Shown here one piece after another: positions 16,294 through 25,363 of a stretch of DNA of 64,000 nucleotides (positions are counted from its first letter, which is position 1; each line of letters starts with the position of its first letter). Source of the stretch: Bosea sp. F3-2. Lineage in GTDB: Bacteria > Pseudomonadota > Alphaproteobacteria > Rhizobiales > Beijerinckiaceae. Location of the stretch: assembly GCF_008253865.1 (NCBI RefSeq), contig NZ_CP042332.1:248001-312000 (forward strand), written 5' to 3'. The notes under the pieces were generated by a model, which made no database searches, had not been told where the DNA came from, and was given only the letters and a program-made list of their open reading frames with translations. The translations under genes and the position numbers were made by a program.

Positions 16294-17111
16294 AAATCCT
16301 GTCGCGCGCCTCGCTTCTCGTCGCCTGCCTGCTGGCCGGCATCGTCGCCCTCGGCCCGATCCTCTGGGCCGCCTCGACCTCGTTCAAGGCGACCAGCCGC
16401 ATCTTCGCGGTTCCGCCCGAACTCCTGCCGCAAAGCCCGACTCTGGAGCACTACGTCAAGCTGGTCGCCGAAGGTGTCCACTGGGCCTTCCTGAACAGCT
16501 CGGCCTATACGGTCGCCGCCGTGCTCCTCGCGCTGATCCTCGGCGCGACCGCAGGCTATGCGCTGATGCGCTATCCTGTCGCGGCCAAGCCTGCGGTGCT
16601 GCTCGTCTTCCTCGGGACGATGGCGGTGCCCGGCTTCGCCGTGCTGCTGCCGACGCAGATGCTGGCGACCAGCATCGGCCTGCACAATACCTGGGCGATC
16701 CTGCCGATCCTCTATGCCGGGCACATCCTGCCCTTCGCGGTCTGGGTCACGCGCTCGCATTTCGCCACCGTTCCGCGCGAGCTGGAGCAGGCCGCCGAGA
16801 TGGACGGCTATTCGCGAGCCGAGGCTGTCTGGAAGGTCGTGCTGCCCGGCGCGAAGCCCGCGCTGCTGGCGGCGGCGACCTTCGGCTTCCTGCATTGCTG
16901 GAACGACTACGTCACCGGCTCGACCATGGTCGATGCGCCCGAGCTGCGCACGCTCCAGGTCGCGCTGATCTTCTTCCAGGGCTTCCACGGCCGCGACTGG
17001 GGCTCGCTGATGGCGGGCGTGATCATCGCGACGATCCCGCCGGTGGTGGTCTTCCTCCTGTTTAGAAAATTCCTGATCGGCGGTTTCGCCGACGGGTCCG
17101 TCAAAGGCTGA
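16290..17111 (+). CDS. Sugar ABC transporter permease (MalG type)
   Basis: A 273-residue permease of the carbohydrate CUT1 class. The start is the ATG at 16290, which overlaps the upstream permease stop as ATGA; the frame stays open far upstream, but that part only shadows other genes. It has an N-terminal anchor, TSFKATSRIFAVPPELLPQSPTLEHY typical of MalG, and the EAA loop RELEQAAEMDGYSRAEAVWKVVLP. It forms the channel with the 15376 permease. Confidence 0.93.
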   Translation: MKILSRASLLVACLLAGIVALGPILWAASTSFKATSRIFAVPPELLPQSPTLEHYVKLVAEGVHWAFLNSSAYTVAAVLLALILGATAGYALMRYPVAAKPAVLLVFLGTMAVPGFAVLLPTQMLATSIGLHNTWAILPILYAGHILPFAVWVTRSHFATVPRELEQAAEMDGYSRAEAVWKVVLPGAKPALLAAATFGFLHCWNDYVTGSTMVDAPELRTLQVALIFFQGFHGRDWGSLMAGVIIATIPPVVVFLLFRKFLIGGFADGSVKG

Positions 17112-17116
17112 ATCAT

Positions 17117-18229
17117 ATGACCGAGGCACGGCCGAACCCGGCCCAATCCGTCCGCTTCCGCAATGTCGGGAAGAGCTACGGCTCCGGCTGGGCGGTGTCG
17201 GGCGTCAACATCGCCATCGAGCCCGGGCAGTTCGTCACGCTGCTCGGCCCCTCCGGCTGCGGCAAGAGCACGACACTCAACATGATCGCCGGGCTGGAGA
17301 CGCCGACCGAAGGCCAGATCATGATCGGCGGCCGCGACGTCACCACGATGAAGCCGGCCGACCGCGACATCGCCATGGTGTTCCAGTCCTACGCGCTCTA
17401 CCCGCATATGACGCTCTACGAGAACATCGCCTTCCCCTTGAGGGCGCGGCGGCGCCGCACGCCCGAGGCGGATGTCGACCGCAAGGTCCGTGCAGCCGTG
17501 AAGATGCTCGGCCTCGAGGCGATGCTCGACCGATTTCCGCGCCAGATCTCGGGCGGCCAGCGCCAGCGCGTCGCACTCGGCCGGGCCATGGTGCGGACAC
17601 CCACCGTCTATCTGCTGGACGAGCCGCTCTCGAATCTCGACCAGCAATTGCGGGTCCAGATGCGTTCCGAGCTGAAGGACATCCATCAGCGGCTGGGCGC
17701 CACCATGCTCTACGTCACCCACGACCAGAGCGAGGCGATGACCCTGTCGGACCTGGTCGTGGTCATGTCGAACGGCCGGATCGAACAGGCCGGCAGTCCG
17801 CGCGAACTCTACAACAACCCGGCCAATCTCTTCGTCGCCCGCTTCCTCGGCGAGCCCGGCATGAACATTCTCGACGGCGAGGCCGAGGCCGGGCGGCTGC
17901 GCGGGGCAGGCTTCGACATCGCCCTTCCCGCGGTCGCGGAGAAGGCCGGGCGCAAGATTTCAGTAGGGCTTCGGCCGGAGGACCTGCAACACGACCCGTC
18001 CAAGACGGCAGTCATCCGCGGCACGGTCCGCACCGTCGAATATCTGGGCTCACGCAGCCTCGTCCGTGTCGAGGTGGGCGAGCGCCTGATTGCCGCCTTC
18101 CTGCCGCCTTCCGTCGACCTTCCGGCCGGCGCCGCCATCGGCTTGTCGCCGGCCGATCCGGACAAGGCGCGCTTTTTCCAAACCGATGGCGGCGCTTCGC
18201 TGCATTACCATCAGAACCTTGCAGGCTGA
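17117..18229 (+). CDS. Sugar ABC transporter ATPase (UgpC/MalK type)
   Basis: A 370-residue ATPase. Walker A is GPSGCGKST, the Q-loop lies in VFQSYALYPHMTLYEN, the signature is ISGGQRQRVALGRAM, Walker B is YLLDEPLSNLD, and the switch His is in VTHDQSEA. A C-terminal TOBE-like regulatory domain (about 240-360) follows, with GLRPEDLQHD. A 6-bp gap to the permease and the SDR gene next downstream place it in the same operon. Confidence 0.94.
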   Translation: MTEARPNPAQSVRFRNVGKSYGSGWAVSGVNIAIEPGQFVTLLGPSGCGKSTTLNMIAGLETPTEGQIMIGGRDVTTMKPADRDIAMVFQSYALYPHMTLYENIAFPLRARRRRTPEADVDRKVRAAVKMLGLEAMLDRFPRQISGGQRQRVALGRAMVRTPTVYLLDEPLSNLDQQLRVQMRSELKDIHQRLGATMLYVTHDQSEAMTLSDLVVVMSNGRIEQAGSPRELYNNPANLFVARFLGEPGMNILDGEAEAGRLRGAGFDIALPAVAEKAGRKISVGLRPEDLQHDPSKTAVIRGTVRTVEYLGSRSLVRVEVGERLIAAFLPPSVDLPAGAAIGLSPADPDKARFFQTDGGASLHYHQNLAG

Positions 18230-18233
18230 GCCC

Positions 18234-18980
18234 ATGAACAGGATTTCCCTCGACGATCAGGTCGCGGTCGTCACCGGCGGCGCGCAGGGGCTGGGTCTTG
18301 CCATCGCCAAGCGGCTCATTGCGTCCGGCGCGCGCGTCAGCCTCTGGGATCGCGACGCGGACGAACTGAAGAAAGCGCTGGCGCTGCTCGGCCCCGCGGC
18401 TTTCGCCAAGCCGGTCGACATCACCGATCTCGACGGCCTGGCGCGCAGCCATGGCGAGGTCGAAGCCGAAATCGGCCCGGTCTCGATTCTCGTCAACTCG
18501 GCCGGCATCGCCGGCGGCAACGCACCACTTGACGCCTATGACCCGGAAGAGTGGCGCCGCGTCGTCGAGGTCAACCTGAACGGCACCTTCTACGTGAACA
18601 AGGTGGTCGTGCCCGCCATGAAGGCGCGGAATTACGGGCGGATCGTCAACATCTCCTCGGTCGCGGGCAAGGAGGGCAATCCCAACCTCGCAGCGTACTC
18701 GGCCGCAAAGGCGGGCGTGATCGGCCTGACGAAATCGCTGGGCAAGGAGCTCGCCGGCTACGACATCGCGGTGAATGCGATCTCGCCTGCTACCGCCAAG
18801 ACCCGCATCCTCGATACGCTCAAGCCGGAATTCATCCAGTACATGCTGTCGCGCATTCCCCGCGCCCGCTTCCTCGAAGTCGACGAGGCCGCCGCCATGG
18901 TCGCATGGCTCGTCAGCCGCGAGAACAGCTTCACCACAGCTTCGGTCTTCGACCTTTCGGGCGGCCGTTGCACGTACTGA
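18234..18980 (+). CDS. SDR-family NAD(P)-dependent oxidoreductase
   Basis: A 248-residue classical short-chain dehydrogenase. The cofactor loop TGGAQGLG is at 14-21, the NSAG motif at 88-91, Asn115 in VNLNG, the catalytic serines at 141-142 (NISSVAG), and Tyr155/Lys159 in YSAAK. The frame extends upstream into the ATPase gene, but the ATG at 18234, 5 bp after that stop, gives the right family length. In this sugar operon it probably oxidises a polyol or hydroxy acid. Confidence 0.93.
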   Translation: MNRISLDDQVAVVTGGAQGLGLAIAKRLIASGARVSLWDRDADELKKALALLGPAAFAKPVDITDLDGLARSHGEVEAEIGPVSILVNSAGIAGGNAPLDAYDPEEWRRVVEVNLNGTFYVNKVVVPAMKARNYGRIVNISSVAGKEGNPNLAAYSAAKAGVIGLTKSLGKELAGYDIAVNAISPATAKTRILDTLKPEFIQYMLSRIPRARFLEVDEAAAMVAWLVSRENSFTTASVFDLSGGRCTY

Positions 18981-18994
18981 GCACGGGAGGCACT

Positions 18995-19390
18995 ATGACG
19001 CTGGAACGGGCGCAGAGCCTGATCGCCGCGGCTCTCGCCGCTGGCCGTGCGCGCGGAACCAGGCCTCTGGCGGCCGTGGTCGTCGATGCCGGGGGCCATA
19101 TCGTAGCCTCAGCCCGTGAGGACGGGGCCACGATCGCCCGGCACGACTTCGCCCTGGCGAAGGCCTGGAGCTGCATCGCGCTCGGATTGGATACGCGCGA
19201 CCTCGTCGAAAGAGTGGAGGCAAATCCAGCCTTCTTCTCCGCAGCCGCGACCCTCTTGTCCGGCAGGTTGCTCCCTGCCGCCGGCGGGGTACTGGTTCGC
19301 GAGGATGAACAGATCCTAGGCGCGCTCGGCGTCTCCGGCGACGCTGCAGAAGTGGATGACGCCTGTGCAATTGCTGCCATTGGACGGTGA
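18995..19390 (+). CDS. GlcG/HbpS-like protein (Haem_degrading domain)
   Basis: A 131-residue small protein of the PF03928 type. The N-terminus MTLERAQSLIAAALAAGRARG, then LAAVVVDAGGHIVASAREDGA and the C-terminal GALGVSGDAAEVDDACA match the GlcG/HbpS fold. GGGAGG precedes the ATG. Members are often found at the end of catabolic operons for glycolate, diols or sugars; some bind haem or cobalamin. Its exact role here is unknown, and it likely ends the operon. Confidence 0.8.
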   Translation: MTLERAQSLIAAALAAGRARGTRPLAAVVVDAGGHIVASAREDGATIARHDFALAKAWSCIALGLDTRDLVERVEANPAFFSAAATLLSGRLLPAAGGVLVREDEQILGALGVSGDAAEVDDACAIAAIGR

Positions 19391-19679
19391 ACTGGCGAGC
19401 GAACAGGCTTCGTGGCTTGGTTCGAACCGAGATTGACACCCCTTTGCAGCTTTTGAGCAGGCCTTCGATGTCCGTTTCAGGACAGATGTTCAAGGTCCGC
19501 TTATCGGCGATCAACCGATGTCTGGTTCTGGCGCATTTCACCCGGTCACGTTTCGGGGCAATTTGGCCCTTTCCGGAGGCCGAGCCTCACCCCCCAGCTA
19601 ACATTCTCGCGACGTGTTTCGCAGAACCAAATTGCCAGCCTCGATGACGGGAGCCGCCGAATGAGCTTGCTCGACGCCT
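19391..19679. other. Intergenic gap with a 10-bp inverted repeat
   Basis: No gene is supported here. GGCAATTTGG at 19557-19566 is matched by CCAAATTGCC at 19627-19636, a perfect 10-bp inverted repeat with a 60-bp loop. It may be the relic of a small element at the junction between the sugar operon and the decayed exporter. Confidence 0.3.
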
Positions 19680-21330
19680 TTACTGCTTCCGAGAACCCTG
19701 CGGGCGTGGTGGCACGATAAAGCCTCCGGATTGATGCGCCCACAGGTCGGCGTAGAGCCCGCCGCGATCAAGCAATTCCGCATGGGAGCCTTGCTCAACA
19801 ATGCGCCCGCCATCCATCACCACAAGTCGGTCCATGAGTTGCAGCGTAGAGAGGCGATGTGCGATAGCGATGACAGTCTTCCCGCGCATGAGATCTGAGA
19901 GCGCATCCTGGATCGCGGCCTCGACCTGCGAGTCGAGGGATGGCGTCGCCTCGTCGAGCAGGAGAATCGGGGCGTCCTTCAGGATCACCCGTGCGATGGC
20001 GATGCGCTGGCGCTGTCCGCCGGAGAGTTTGACGCATCATCCGCTCATCGGCGTCGTGGCGGGCGTAGAGGATGTTCTCGCCGATGGAGCGGTGCAAGAG
20101 CGAGGAATCCTGAGCCACCATCGCGATCCGTGCGCGCAGCGACTCTTCGGTGACGCAGGCGATGTCCTGACCGTCGATCAGGATTCGACCCGATTGCGGT
20201 TCATAAAAGCGGAGCAGCAGATTGACGAGCGTGGACTTGCCCGCGCCCGAGCACCCGACCAGACCGATCTTTTCACCGGCGCCAACGGTCAAGGATAGCC
20301 CGTCCACCACGCGGTGCGGCTTCGTGTAGTGAAAATGCAGATCCTCGAACCGAATCTCGCCATGTGGAGCCTCGAGCGGACGCGCGTCAGGCTTGTCGAG
20401 CTGGCTCAGCGGCTGCGCGATCGTCTTCATTCCTTCCTGCACTACGCCGATATTCTCGAAAATGCCTGCGATTTCGAACGCCACCCAACCTGACATGGCG
20501 ATGATCTGGGTTGTCAGAAGAAGGGCGGTCGTCAGCGTGCCCGCATCGACGCGCCCCTGCGAGAAAAGCCAGACGCCGATCCCGCCAGTCGTCGCCAACA
20601 GGATCGCGTTGAGGCAGACCAGGCAGAACATAGACGGTATTGAGTCGCTGCTGGCGGGCGAAAGTGGCCTGGAAGCGAAGGAAGCCGTCGCGAATATAGG
20701 CGTCATCATCGGTCCGGCGCCCGAACAGCTTGACGGTCATCATGTTGGTGAACGTGTCGACGATCTTGCCGGAGATGGCCGAGCGCGTCTCCGAGGTCTC
20801 GCGCGACCGGACCTGCACCTTCGGCAGCGTGTAGGCGAGAAGTGCACCGTAGAACAGAAACCAGACCATCATCGGTGCGGCGAGGCGAATGTCCTGCGTG
20901 CCGAGAAGACCAATCGCGGTCGCGCCGAAAATGAGTATCTGCCAGACCGCGCGAACGAAGGAGACGATACTATCCCGCAGCGGCCGGGCCGTCTGCATGA
21001 CCCGGTTGGCCAAACGCCCGGCGAAGTCGTCATGAAAGAAGGCGAGCGGCTGGCGGACGACGTGCCAGTAATTTTGCCAGTGAACCAGCGTCGTGAAAGA
21101 GACGGCGATCGAGTGGTTCACGAGCAGGCGAAACAGGATCGTGCCCAGCGGCCGCACCACGAGCACGATCGCCGCCATGATCAGAAGCAACTGGCCAGCA
21201 GCGTCGAAAACGCGCTCGCGCGGTACCGACGACAGGACAGAGACGAGGCGCCCGATAAGATAAGGCACCACTGCCTCAATGACGGCGAGCGCAAAGTGGG
21301 AGGCTCGCCCGGAGGCGAGGCTGTCGAATC
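19680..21330 (-). pseudogene. ABC exporter (fused membrane + ATPase domains), frameshifted pseudogene
   Basis: Three minus-strand frames together read an MsbA-type exporter. The 5' frame gives membrane-domain text (VVPYLIGRLVSVLSS, WHVVRQPLAFFHDDFAGRLANRV, DTFTNMMTVKLFGRR). The middle frame gives the end of the membrane domain plus Walker A GLVGCSGAGKST. The 3' frame gives ILLLDEATPSLDS and the switch His in IAIAHRLSTL. The first frameshift is near 20640. The second, near 20035, also deletes about 35 residues between DADERMM and the signature LSGGQRQRIAIA. The N-terminus is lost near 21330, close to the IS110 element. It is non-functional. Confidence 0.85.
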
Positions 21331-21529
21331 CACAAGAGAATCGAAGAACCTGAACATCATTCCTTATGATTATTACGGTGCCGACGGTGCAACCTCTAAT
21401 GGTCGCAACCAGACGGGAGTTCAAAACTGATCAACCGCGTTTCCACGTAGCCGCCCAGATGATTGGCATTCGCTGTCGCTGTCCGGAGTTGATGCTGTGG
21501 ACGGCTCTCCGCCCCTGCGGGAGCGTGAG

Positions 21530-21546
21530 CTCCTGCAAAGCAGGAG
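21530..21546 (+). promoter_or_regulatory. Hairpin over the ribosome site of the IS110 transposase
   Basis: CTCCTGC-AAA-GCAGGAG forms a perfect 7-bp stem. Its 3' arm runs into the GGAGGAG ribosome site (21543-21551) of the transposase that starts at 21556. Pairing would hide the site and damp translation, a plausible way to limit transposition. The role is inference. Confidence 0.45.
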
Positions 21547-21555
21547 GAGAGTTTC

Positions 21556-22581
21556 ATGGTCGAGGTGGTCACAGTCGGTCTGGATATCGCCAAGTCGGTC
21601 TTTCAGGTTCACGGCGTGGATGCCGGCGGGGAAGTCGCGCTTCGTCGCCAGCTCCGGCGGGCGCGGGTCTTGCCCTTCTTCGCCAAGCTGCCGGCGTGTC
21701 TGATCGGCATCGAAGCCTGCGCTACGGCGCACTATTGGGCCCGCGAGCTCGGCGCGCTGGGCCACCAGGTGAAGCTCATACCGCCGAGCTATGTGAAGCC
21801 ATATGTGAAGCGGCAAAAGAACGATGCTGCCGACGCCGAGGCGATCTGCGAGGCCGTGACCCGGCCGACGATGCGCTTCGTGGAGGTGAAGAGTCCTGAG
21901 CAGCAAAGCGTGATGGTGCTGCATAGAGTCCGGCTGACCTTGATGCGCCAGCGCATCCAGCTGTCCAACACGATCCGGGGGCACATGGCTGAGTTCGGCT
22001 TGGTGGCGCCGATCGGGCGCGAGGGGCTGCAAAAGCTCATCAGGCTGGTGGAAGAGAGGGATCCACGCGTGCCGGATGAGGCGAGGGTCTGCTTGGAGTT
22101 TCTGGTCGCCCAACTGCAGCTGGTGAACCTGCAGATCCTGGAAACCGATCGACGGATCAGGACCAGCGCACGGTCCACCGAGGTCGGTCGCAGGCTGATG
22201 AGCATCCCCGGCGTCGGGCCGCTGCTGGCCAGCGCTCTGGTCGCGACGGTGGCTGATCCGAAAGCCTTCAAATTCGGCCGTAACCTGGCAGCCTGGATCG
22301 GGCTCGTGCCCAAGCAGAACTCCAGCGGCGGGAAGGACCGATTGGGCGGGATCACCAAGCAGGGCGACCGCTATCTGCGGCAGCTCCTGGTCGTCGGCGC
22401 CTTGGCCGTGGTTCGCTACGTCGAGCGGCACGGGACTCGCCGGCCGTGGCTCGTTCAGTTACAGACGAAGCGACCGACGAAGGTGGCGACGGTGGCTTTG
22501 GCCAACAAGATCGCCCGGATCGCCTGGGCCATCATGACCAGCGGCGAGAGCTACCGCGAGCCGGAGCCGGCTGCCGCGTAA
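21556..22581 (+). CDS. IS110-family transposase (first copy, intact)
   Basis: A 341-residue DEDD transposase. The N-terminal RuvC-like half has VGLDIAKSVFQVHGVD, the acidic IGIEACATAHYWAREL, and KNDAADAEAICEA. The C-terminal Transposase_20 half has LMSIPGVGPLLASALVA, FKFGRNLAAWIGLVPKQNSSGGK and GDRYLRQLLVVGA, with the conserved Ser in NSSGG. Length and motifs are complete, so the enzyme may be active. IS110 elements lack long terminal inverted repeats and use a structured bridge RNA from a non-coding end. The 22582-22824 stretch downstream is a candidate for that or for the element's right end. Confidence 0.95.
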   Translation: MVEVVTVGLDIAKSVFQVHGVDAGGEVALRRQLRRARVLPFFAKLPACLIGIEACATAHYWARELGALGHQVKLIPPSYVKPYVKRQKNDAADAEAICEAVTRPTMRFVEVKSPEQQSVMVLHRVRLTLMRQRIQLSNTIRGHMAEFGLVAPIGREGLQKLIRLVEERDPRVPDEARVCLEFLVAQLQLVNLQILETDRRIRTSARSTEVGRRLMSIPGVGPLLASALVATVADPKAFKFGRNLAAWIGLVPKQNSSGGKDRLGGITKQGDRYLRQLLVVGALAVVRYVERHGTRRPWLVQLQTKRPTKVATVALANKIARIAWAIMTSGESYREPEPAAA

Positions 22582-22824
22582 ATCAGGCGCGCCAGCGCCG
22601 ACAAACTTGGGAAGGGCACCGACGGACTAACGCATCCCGCCGGTCGATACCGAAGGACAGGAAAGCCCTCTTGCGCCGCTGCGCCTCCAAGCGCGCGGTT
22701 TTGGTCGGGACCCGTCCTCGCGGAAGGCATTATGGCCAGCGGCCATGCGCGCCGCCCCAACAGATCCCATGATTGCGGCGCAGGCGGATACGCTGCGTCA
22801 TCCAAAAGAGAGGGATCCCCGGCC

Positions 22825-23983
22825 ATGTCGCAGTCATCCAACACTCTCGGCCCTGTTCATTACGATGGAACGCTCGTGCTCGCGATCGAGCTGAGTAGCA
22901 AGAGTTGGGTTCTGGCGGCGCAGATCCCCGGTCTTCCGCAGACGCGGGCGAAGCGCACCATCGATCCGGACAAGCTCGCCCTTCAATCCGCGATCGACGG
23001 CTACCGGCGCTCGTGCGGCTGCTGCCGGCCACTCGGTCGACCGGGTCATTGCGACCTATGAAGCCGGGTGGTCCGGGTTCTGGCTGGCAAGATGGCTCAT
23101 CGCGATGGGCGTAGAGGTCCATGTCATCCAGCCTTCGAGCGTGCCCGTGGATCGGCGTATGCGCCGCGCGAAGTCCGACGGCATCGATGCCGAATTGCTC
23201 CTGCGCACGCTGCTCGCATGGCTCCGCGGCGAACCCCGCGTCTGTTCGATGGTGCCGATCCCTGATGAAGTCGACGAGGATGCCCGGCGCTGCGTCCGGG
23301 AACGGACCGAGCTGGTCTCCGAGCGTGTTGGCCTTGTCAACCGGATCGGTGCTGTTCTGGCGACGCTCGGAGCCGGCGACTACAATCCCCTTCTCCAAAA
23401 TCGCCGCCGCCGGCTGGCTGAGCTGCGGACCGGGCTTGGCAAGCCGCTCCCGCCAAACGCGCTGGCCAAAATCGAACGATTGCTCACCAGGTTGGAACTT
23501 GTGATCGCGCAAATGGCGGAGTTGGAGCGCGACCGCGATGCCGTTGCCGAGGCCGTTGCGCCAGACGAAGGCGGCAAGATGATCCAGCAACTTTGCAGCC
23601 TGCGCGGCATCGGTGTGCAAAGCGCGACCGTGCTGGTCCGCGAGGCCTTTGTGCGCCGCTTTGCCAACGGGAAGGCGCTTGGCTCATACGCCGGTCTTGC
23701 TGCGACTCCGTACAGCAGCGGCGGGATCGAGCGCGAGCAAGGGATCGGAAAAGCTGGCAATCGACGGCTCAGAACCGTGATGGTCGAGCTCGCCTGGCTC
23801 TGGCAGCGCTATCAGCCTGGTACAGCGCAAGTGGCCTGGTTCCGCGATCGCGTCGGCTCAACCGGCCGGCGTGTCCGCAAAGTGATGGTGGTCGCCCTCG
23901 CGCGCAAACTCCTGATCGCCCTGTGGAGGTTTGTCATTGACGGTATCGTGCCCGAGGGCGCGATCATGAAGCCCTCGGCGTAG
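22825..23983 (+). pseudogene. IS110-family transposase (second type), one frameshift
   Basis: The first frame (22825-23061) reads a typical IS110 start (MSQSSNTLGPVHYDGT, VLAIELSSKSWVLAAQ). After about 23015 the protein continues in the +1 frame: AAGHSVDRVIATYEAGWSGFWLARWLIAMGVEVHVIQPSS, through RAKSDGIDAELLLRTLLAWL, LCSLRGIGVQSATVLV and YAGLAATPYSSGGIEREQGIGK, to 23983. So one small indel between 23005 and 23022 splits an otherwise complete gene of about 385 residues. It differs in sequence from the IS110 at 21556. Its 3' end is duplicated at 57275. Whether the indel is real or a sequencing error is open. Confidence 0.85.
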
Positions 23984-24243
23984 ACCATCTCCGAGATCGG
24001 GCTGCACTGCTACGGCATTGCGGCCCGGTGATCCGAGGGAACGTCGCCGTTGTTCGGCGTGGCGCCTGGCGCGTCTTCACAGAGTGGTGCCGTTCCTTTG
24101 GAGCTCTCCCGTCCCGTATGCGGGACAGTGGTCGGGATCGCCATCCCGCCGGATGTGAGGTTTGCAGGCAGGTCCTGCCGCGAGAGAGCTCACCTCGGTT
24201 CATGATCGGAAAAAACCGTTGACCGGAGAATCATCATGTGAGG
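23685..24243 (+). repeat. Direct repeat A (copy 1): 3' end of the second IS110 element
   Basis: These 559 bases match 57275-57834 with a single-base indel (extra C near 57662). They cover the last 99 transposase codons and about 260 bp of non-coding tail. Beyond 24243 the two copies stay alignable but drop to roughly 70 percent identity for some 70 more bases, so the element's true end is probably near 24320. The non-coding tail is where IS1111-type bridge RNAs are encoded. Confidence 0.85.
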
Positions 24244-24335
24244 TCGAACACATGGCCGCACCGACCAGCCCTGCCGCAGTCCAACAAAACCCTTGCCAAC
24301 GGGGAGCCGTCCACACATGGCGCTTAGCGCACTCA

Positions 24336-25331
24336 CTACTGCGCATCGAACAATCCGAATAAGGCGTCGCCCGTCGCAGTAAGGGTTGGAAATCGTCGAT
24401 AGGCTACGGTTCCGGCAGCCGCAAATGTCAACGGAACCGGGTCGGAGGGGGTTTCGTCGAGACGATGCACGACACCGGCGGCCTGTCCGGTCGAGACCTT
24501 CTCACCCGTTGTGACGAAAGGCTCGAACAGCCCTTGGCAGGGCGAGAATATTGCGCCTTCCCGAATGAACCTCACAAACTGGGTCGGCACTGCCTGCTTT
24601 GCTTCGAGATCGGGAGCAATCCCGTACTCGCGAAGAACGCGGGCCAGGCCATCCTCTGCGATCGTGAGCCCGTCGCGTGAAAGGGTAGCGCCACTGCCGA
24701 GCTCGGTCGCGATTGCTGGAACGCCGCATTGCTCTGCCGCAGCATAGAGCGTCGATTTCGCGCCGCCCCCCGATCCATCCGTGATGATGCTGTAGGGAGC
24801 GGCGAAAACATCAAGCAGCCGCCGAACGGCCTGCGCTTCAACGTCATCGCGACCAGGATGGGCGAGCGTTACTGTGAAATAATCGAGCGAACTGCCGCCC
24901 GAATGGAGATCAACGACCAGGTCGGCCATCGGGAAGAGTTCAGTGGCAACATAATGCGCGATCATCGAGGTCGGCCCGCCATCGGCGTTGCCGGGAAAAA
25001 CGCGGTTGAGATTGCCGCCGTCCAGCGGAGAATTGCGACGCCCGGCTGCGACCGCGGGCTGGTTCAGGGCCGGGAGGATAATGACGCGTCCCTCCACGCG
25101 CGACCGCGAGAGCAGCTGGACCAGCTTCCGCAAGGCAACCTGGCCCTCGTATTCGTCGCCATGGGTGCCGGCGGTGAACAAGGCGGTCGGGCCGTTGCCG
25201 CCGTTGAAACAGATCATAGGCACTGGAATCCAGCCATAGGCCGAGATGTCGGAGGAATAGGGCACCCGAGCGTGATCGCTTTGCACACCCAGCGCGTTGA
25301 AATCGATAGCACTCGAAACTCGGCTTTTCAT
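24336..25331 (-). CDS. doeB: Succinylglutamate desuccinylase/aspartoacylase-family deacylase (DoeB-like)
   Basis: A 331-residue zinc deacylase of the M14-like AstE/AspA family. Zinc ligands are His57 and Glu60 (AGTHGDEYEG) and His143 (VVDLHSGG); a catalytic Glu lies in IATELGSG. LDGGNLNRVFPG is the family's substrate-side block, and the C-terminal third is a beta-barrel domain. In ectoine degradation DoeB removes acetyl from N-alpha-acetyl-diaminobutyrate. The neighbouring EhuB-like importer and M24 hydrolase support a DoeB-type role, but other N-acyl amino acids are possible. It is the last gene of the leftward transporter operon. Confidence 0.75.
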   Translation of the reverse strand: MKSRVSSAIDFNALGVQSDHARVPYSSDISAYGWIPVPMICFNGGNGPTALFTAGTHGDEYEGQVALRKLVQLLSRSRVEGRVIILPALNQPAVAAGRRNSPLDGGNLNRVFPGNADGGPTSMIAHYVATELFPMADLVVDLHSGGSSLDYFTVTLAHPGRDDVEAQAVRRLLDVFAAPYSIITDGSGGGAKSTLYAAAEQCGVPAIATELGSGATLSRDGLTIAEDGLARVLREYGIAPDLEAKQAVPTQFVRFIREGAIFSPCQGLFEPFVTTGEKVSTGQAAGVVHRLDETPSDPVPLTFAAAGTVAYRRFPTLTATGDALFGLFDAQ

Positions 25332-25363
25332 GTTGTTTCCATGTGTGAAAGAGCGAGGCCGGA

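Noticed and set aside
23015..23022. Programmed frameshift in the second IS110 transposase
   Set aside because: The region has no slippery heptamer, and IS110 transposases are normally read in one frame, so a plain indel is the simpler reading.
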